Assembly: GCA_016931055.1 (NCBI GenBank)
Contig: JAFGFL010000074.1
Coordinates: 1-52,121 of the forward strand
Reading direction: 5' to 3'
Source of the DNA: Candidatus Omnitrophota bacterium
GTDB taxonomy: Bacteria > Omnitrophota > Gorgyraeia > Zapsychrales > Zapsychraceae
DNA: 52,121 bases
Shown here: piece after piece, positions 49,115 through 52,121 of the stretch
Position numbering within the stretch: position 1 is the stretch's first letter
Layout of the letters: every line of letters begins with the position of its first letter
Notes under the pieces: model-generated
Told to the model about the DNA's origin: nothing
The model's database searches: none
What the model saw: only the letters and a program-made list of their open reading frames with translations
Translations under genes and position numbers: made by a program

Positions 49115-49143
49115 TTGACTCCATTTGCATTTTCAATTATAGT
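49115..49143 (+). promoter_or_regulatory. uvrA promoter with start codon next to the predicted transcription start
   Basis: TTGACT (49115-49120), a 17-bp spacer, TATAGT (49138-49143). Transcription would begin near 49150; the uvrA ATG is at 49152. No Shine-Dalgarno is present. No LexA-like palindrome is obvious around it. Confidence 0.55.
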
Positions 49144-49151
49144 AGCCAGTT

Positions 49152-51956
49152 ATGGAATCTCCATCCATCGTCATCCGCGGGGCCAAAGAGCACAATCTAA
49201 AAGGCTTTGACCTTAAGATCCCGCGCAATCAATTTGTCGTCATTACGGGATTGAGCGGCTCCGGCAAATCATCTCTGGCGTTTGACACGATTTATGCCGA
49301 AGGCCAACGGCGGTATGTCGAAAGCCTCTCAGCTTACGCCCGCCAGTTCCTGGAACAACTCCAAAAACCGAATGTCGAATATATCGAAGGTTTATCACCT
49401 ACCATTTCGATCGAACAAAAAACTACCAGCCACAATCCCCGATCGACCGTTGCCACGCAGACAGAAATCAACGATTACCTGCGCCTTCTTTTTGCCAGGA
49501 TCGGTACGCCTTACTGCCATAAATGCGGGAAAAAAATCGACCGCCAATCGGCCGATGAGATCGTCCAGCAGGTCATGCAGCATAAAACAGGCACTCAAAT
49601 CCTGATCCTTGCCCCCATTGTCCGCGGCCGAAAAGGCGAATACCGTAACATTGCCGAGAAGGTGGCCAAAGCCGGCTTTGCACGATTCCGGGCCGACGGC
49701 AAAATCTATAGTACGGAAGATCCTGTCAAACTGGACAAATTTAAAATCCATCATATCGAGGTGGCCATCGACCGCTTGACGATAAAACCAGGCATCAAAA
49801 AAAGACTGACAGACTCGGTCGAAACGGCATTGCAGACCGGGGGCGGCATCTTGATGATTGCCCTGCAAGTGACAAATAAGAACGCTTCCTCCTTCCCGGA
49901 ACGAATCTTTAGTGAACATTACGCCTGTGTGGATTGCGGGATCAGCCTCATCGAGATTGAACCGCGGACTTTTTCTTTCAACTCTCCTTATGGCGCTTGC
50001 CCGCAATGCAAGGGCCTTGGAACGAAGATGGAAATCGACTCCCAACTGCTTGTTCCCGATCCCTCCAAACCATGGGTCAACGCTATTGCCCCGGCCAAAA
50101 AAGGCAGAAGGGGATATCTGATGTATTATCGCGCGGTTATGCGCGAACTTGCCGACTTGTTAGATATCGATGCGTATCAACCGTTTAACAGCATCGACAA
50201 AAAGCTGAAATCCCTCATTTTTTACGGCAGCCAGGATATGATCTGGGGGAAACCGTATGAAGGCATTATCCCTTATCTGGAACGCATGTTTCAGGAAACG
50301 GACAGCGACTGGCTAAAGGATGAAATATCGCGTTACATGTCCATTTCGCCTTGTCCTTCCTGCCGTGGTTCGCGGTTAAAGGAAGAATCTTTGAGCGTGA
50401 AAATAGCCGATTACAACATCGCCCAAGTCACAGCATTCTCGATCACAGAAGCTAAACGGTTTTTTGTTAATCTCAAACTTTCCAAAGATAAAAAAACCAT
50501 CAGCGAACCGATCTTAAAGGAAATCATCCGCCGTCTGGATTTTTGCATTAACGTCGGGCTTGAATACCTCACTTTAGACCGACGAAGTTCGACCCTTTCC
50601 GGCGGGGAGGCCGAACGCATCCGGTTGGCCACACAAGTCGGCTCAGGCCTGGTTGGTGTCATTTATATCCTTGACGAGCCAAGCATCGGCCTTCATCAAA
50701 AAGACAATGATCGGCTCCTCACCACGCTCCACGCCCTTCGGGATCTTGGCAACACCCTGATCGTTGTTGAGCACGATGAGGAAACGATCCGGCGCGCGGA
50801 TTACATCATCGACATCGGGCCTGGCGCCGGCGAACAGGGGGGCGAGATCATTTATGCCGGGACCATTTCCGGACTGCTGAAAACGCGAGAATCCGCGACA
50901 GGGCAATATTTAAGCGGCCGTTTGAAAATCCCGACTCCGTCAACACGCCGGCCGGTCAATACCGCCAAACAATTAAAGATCATCGGAGCGGCGGAAAACA
51001 ATCTCAAAAATATCAATGTGACGATCCCCCTGGGAACATTCACATGCGTCACGGGAGTTTCCGGCTCAGGGAAATCAACATTGGTCGACGAAATCCTTTT
51101 TAAAAGTTTAGCCCAAACCCTTTACCGTTCACGGGAAAAGCCGGGCCGCCATAAAAAAATTATCGGGGCCGAATATATCGACAAGATCATTGAAGTGGAC
51201 CAATCCCCGATTGGCCGCACCCCAAGGTCCAATCCCGCAACCTATACAGGTCTTTTTTCCCATATCCGCGAAATCTTCAGCCGTCTGCCTGAATCCAAGA
51301 TGCGCGGATATAAACCCGGCCGTTTCAGCTTTAACGTCAAAGGGGGCCGTTGTGAAGCCTGCCGGGGTGACGGAATAAAGAAAATCGAGATGCATTTTTT
51401 ACCCGACGTTTATGTCCAGTGCGAAGTGTGCAAAGGCAGGCGTTTTACCGAACAGACGCTTGAAGTCTATTTTAAGGACAAAAATATCGCCGATGTCCTC
51501 GACTTATCGGTGACCGAGGCTTTAAAACTTTTTGAGCACATCCCCAAAGCGAGGAAAATCCTTCAAACCTTGGATGACGTCGGATTAGGGTATATCAAGC
51601 TGGGGCAATCAGCGACAACCCTGTCGGGAGGGGAGGCCCAAAGGGTCAAACTGGCCAGCGAGCTGTGCAAATTGTCAACCGGAAGCACTTTTTACATTCT
51701 TGACGAGCCGACAACCGGCCTTCATTTCGCCGATGTCGAAAAACTCCTTCAGGTCCTGCAGCGGCTGGTGGATAAAGGGAATACCGTGCTGGTCATCGAG
51801 CACAATCTGGAAGTGATCAAGAACGCAGACTACATTATCGATTTAGGCCCGGACGGGGGAGACAAAGGAGGCCAGGTCGTTTTCAGCGGCTCGCCGGAAG
51901 AATTAATCGCCCATGCCTCATCATACACAGGGAAATATCTAAAGAAGGTCCTATAA
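49152..51956 (+). CDS. uvrA: UvrA: excinuclease ABC subunit A
   Basis: The 934-residue DNA-damage sensor of nucleotide excision repair carries two ABC ATPase modules. Module I: Walker [15 protein letters not shown] (about 33-46), zinc motif region CHKCGKKI, signature [12 protein letters not shown], Walker [13 protein letters not shown]. Module II: Walker [15 protein letters not shown], zinc finger [11 protein letters not shown] ... CEVCKGRRF, signature [12 protein letters not shown], Walker [14 protein letters not shown] further CVDCGISL ... CPQCKGLG zinc module is present. Length is normal. The ATG lies about two bases after the predicted transcription start and lacks a Shine-Dalgarno. uvrB and uvrC are not seen. 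Confidence 0.97.
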   Translation: MESPSIVIRGAKEHNLKGFDLKIPRNQFVVITGLSGSGKSSLAFDTIYAEGQRRYVESLSAYARQFLEQLQKPNVEYIEGLSPTISIEQKTTSHNPRSTVATQTEINDYLRLLFARIGTPYCHKCGKKIDRQSADEIVQQVMQHKTGTQILILAPIVRGRKGEYRNIAEKVAKAGFARFRADGKIYSTEDPVKLDKFKIHHIEVAIDRLTIKPGIKKRLTDSVETALQTGGGILMIALQVTNKNASSFPERIFSEHYACVDCGISLIEIEPRTFSFNSPYGACPQCKGLGTKMEIDSQLLVPDPSKPWVNAIAPAKKGRRGYLMYYRAVMRELADLLDIDAYQPFNSIDKKLKSLIFYGSQDMIWGKPYEGIIPYLERMFQETDSDWLKDEISRYMSISPCPSCRGSRLKEESLSVKIADYNIAQVTAFSITEAKRFFVNLKLSKDKKTISEPILKEIIRRLDFCINVGLEYLTLDRRSSTLSGGEAERIRLATQVGSGLVGVIYILDEPSIGLHQKDNDRLLTTLHALRDLGNTLIVVEHDEETIRRADYIIDIGPGAGEQGGEIIYAGTISGLLKTRESATGQYLSGRLKIPTPSTRRPVNTAKQLKIIGAAENNLKNINVTIPLGTFTCVTGVSGSGKSTLVDEILFKSLAQTLYRSREKPGRHKKIIGAEYIDKIIEVDQSPIGRTPRSNPATYTGLFSHIREIFSRLPESKMRGYKPGRFSFNVKGGRCEACRGDGIKKIEMHFLPDVYVQCEVCKGRRFTEQTLEVYFKDKNIADVLDLSVTEALKLFEHIPKARKILQTLDDVGLGYIKLGQSATTLSGGEAQRVKLASELCKLSTGSTFYILDEPTTGLHFADVEKLLQVLQRLVDKGNTVLVIEHNLEVIKNADYIIDLGPDGGDKGGQVVFSGSPEELIAHASSYTGKYLKKVL

Positions 51957-52121
51957 CATTTAATGGCGACATTCGTTCGTACCCTTTTAATAAAACATGA
52001 CAAACTCTGACGAAATCGCTAAAATCGCCGATGCGGTAATGTCAAATAAATTGTGTAAATTGGTCAAGGGTTTTAGCCTTCCAGTTTGTGTTTAAGCGAT
52101 AAAAGACAGCATAGATAATGC
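51957..52121 (+). other. End of window after uvrA, no clear gene
   Basis: A 32-codon frame (51997-52095, MTNSDEIAKIADAVMSNKLC, then KLVKGFSLPVCV) has no good binding site and no recognised similarity. I see no terminator in the remaining bases. The next gene probably starts beyond the window. Confidence 0.3.

Noticed and set aside
1-52121. CRISPR array, prophage, toxin-antitoxin or defence island
   Set aside because: No regularly spaced direct repeats, integrase, phage structural genes or defence proteins are visible; the repeats present are local inverted elements.

Overview
The window is about 52 kb of gene-dense bacterial chromosome at moderate GC. It holds almost only core biosynthetic and housekeeping genes, packed into operons with many ATGA/TAATG stop-start overlaps. 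Peptidoglycan (MurB, meso-diaminopimelate) and the MEP isoprenoid pathway are bacterial. NadX in place of NadB, DapL transamination, SUF-only Fe-S assembly under an Rrf2 regulator, and a small helix-turn-helix family with a WIKKGWV-type core suggest an uncultured, probably anaerobic lineage such as Omnitrophota. That placement is inference; no rRNA or tRNA gene is visible.

Layout. 1-4.8 kb: membrane and osmotic genes (C-terminus of a DUF2254-like protein, two tiny membrane proteins, an MscS channel, a KtrB/KtrA potassium uptake pair). The Ktr pair sits between two copies of a small HTH gene, and both copies are followed by similar non-coding sequence. 4.8-9.8 kb: miaB, nadA, metX-metW, a small tautomerase and a double-CDGSH Fe-S protein. 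9.9-18.7 kb: an L-2-hydroxyglutarate oxidase-like protein, then nfu-rrf2-sufBCDS-sufU-moaA. 18.7-22.8 kb: a minus-strand operon ispH-ferredoxin-moaE-murB, divergent from ispG. 22.8-26.1 kb: a PHP phosphatase, then pterin genes folE-folM-folB and fxsA. 26.1-33.8 kb: fabG-acpP-fabF, leuB, asd, an exported Asp-box protein of unknown function, truA, and rplM-rpsI ending in a strong terminator. 33.9-49.0 kb: one long co-directional array argC-J-B-D-F-G-H, lysA, dapF-A-B, dapL, folK, panC, nadX and a 90-residue basic repeat protein with its own terminator. 49.1-52.0 kb: uvrA.

How the genes fit together. The arg array encodes a complete acetyl-recycling arginine pathway. Asd plus DapA, DapB, DapL, DapF and LysA give a nearly complete aspartate-to-lysine route. 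NadX plus NadA make quinolinate from aspartate. The SUF operon supplies Fe-S clusters to NadA, IspG, IspH, MoaA and MiaB, all encoded nearby. FolE, FolM, FolB and FolK cover much of folate synthesis.

Most noteworthy: (i) the repeated HTH/downstream module flanking ktrBA; (ii) three promoters (miaB, folE, uvrA) placed so that the start codon lies at or next to the predicted transcription start, with no Shine-Dalgarno; (iii) three different self-complementary intergenic elements built from short repeated words; (iv) the 90-residue repeat protein, whose two halves differ mostly at synonymous sites; (v) the exported Asp-box protein. I found no convincing wholly new multi-gene system such as a defence island, CRISPR array or biosynthetic gene cluster.
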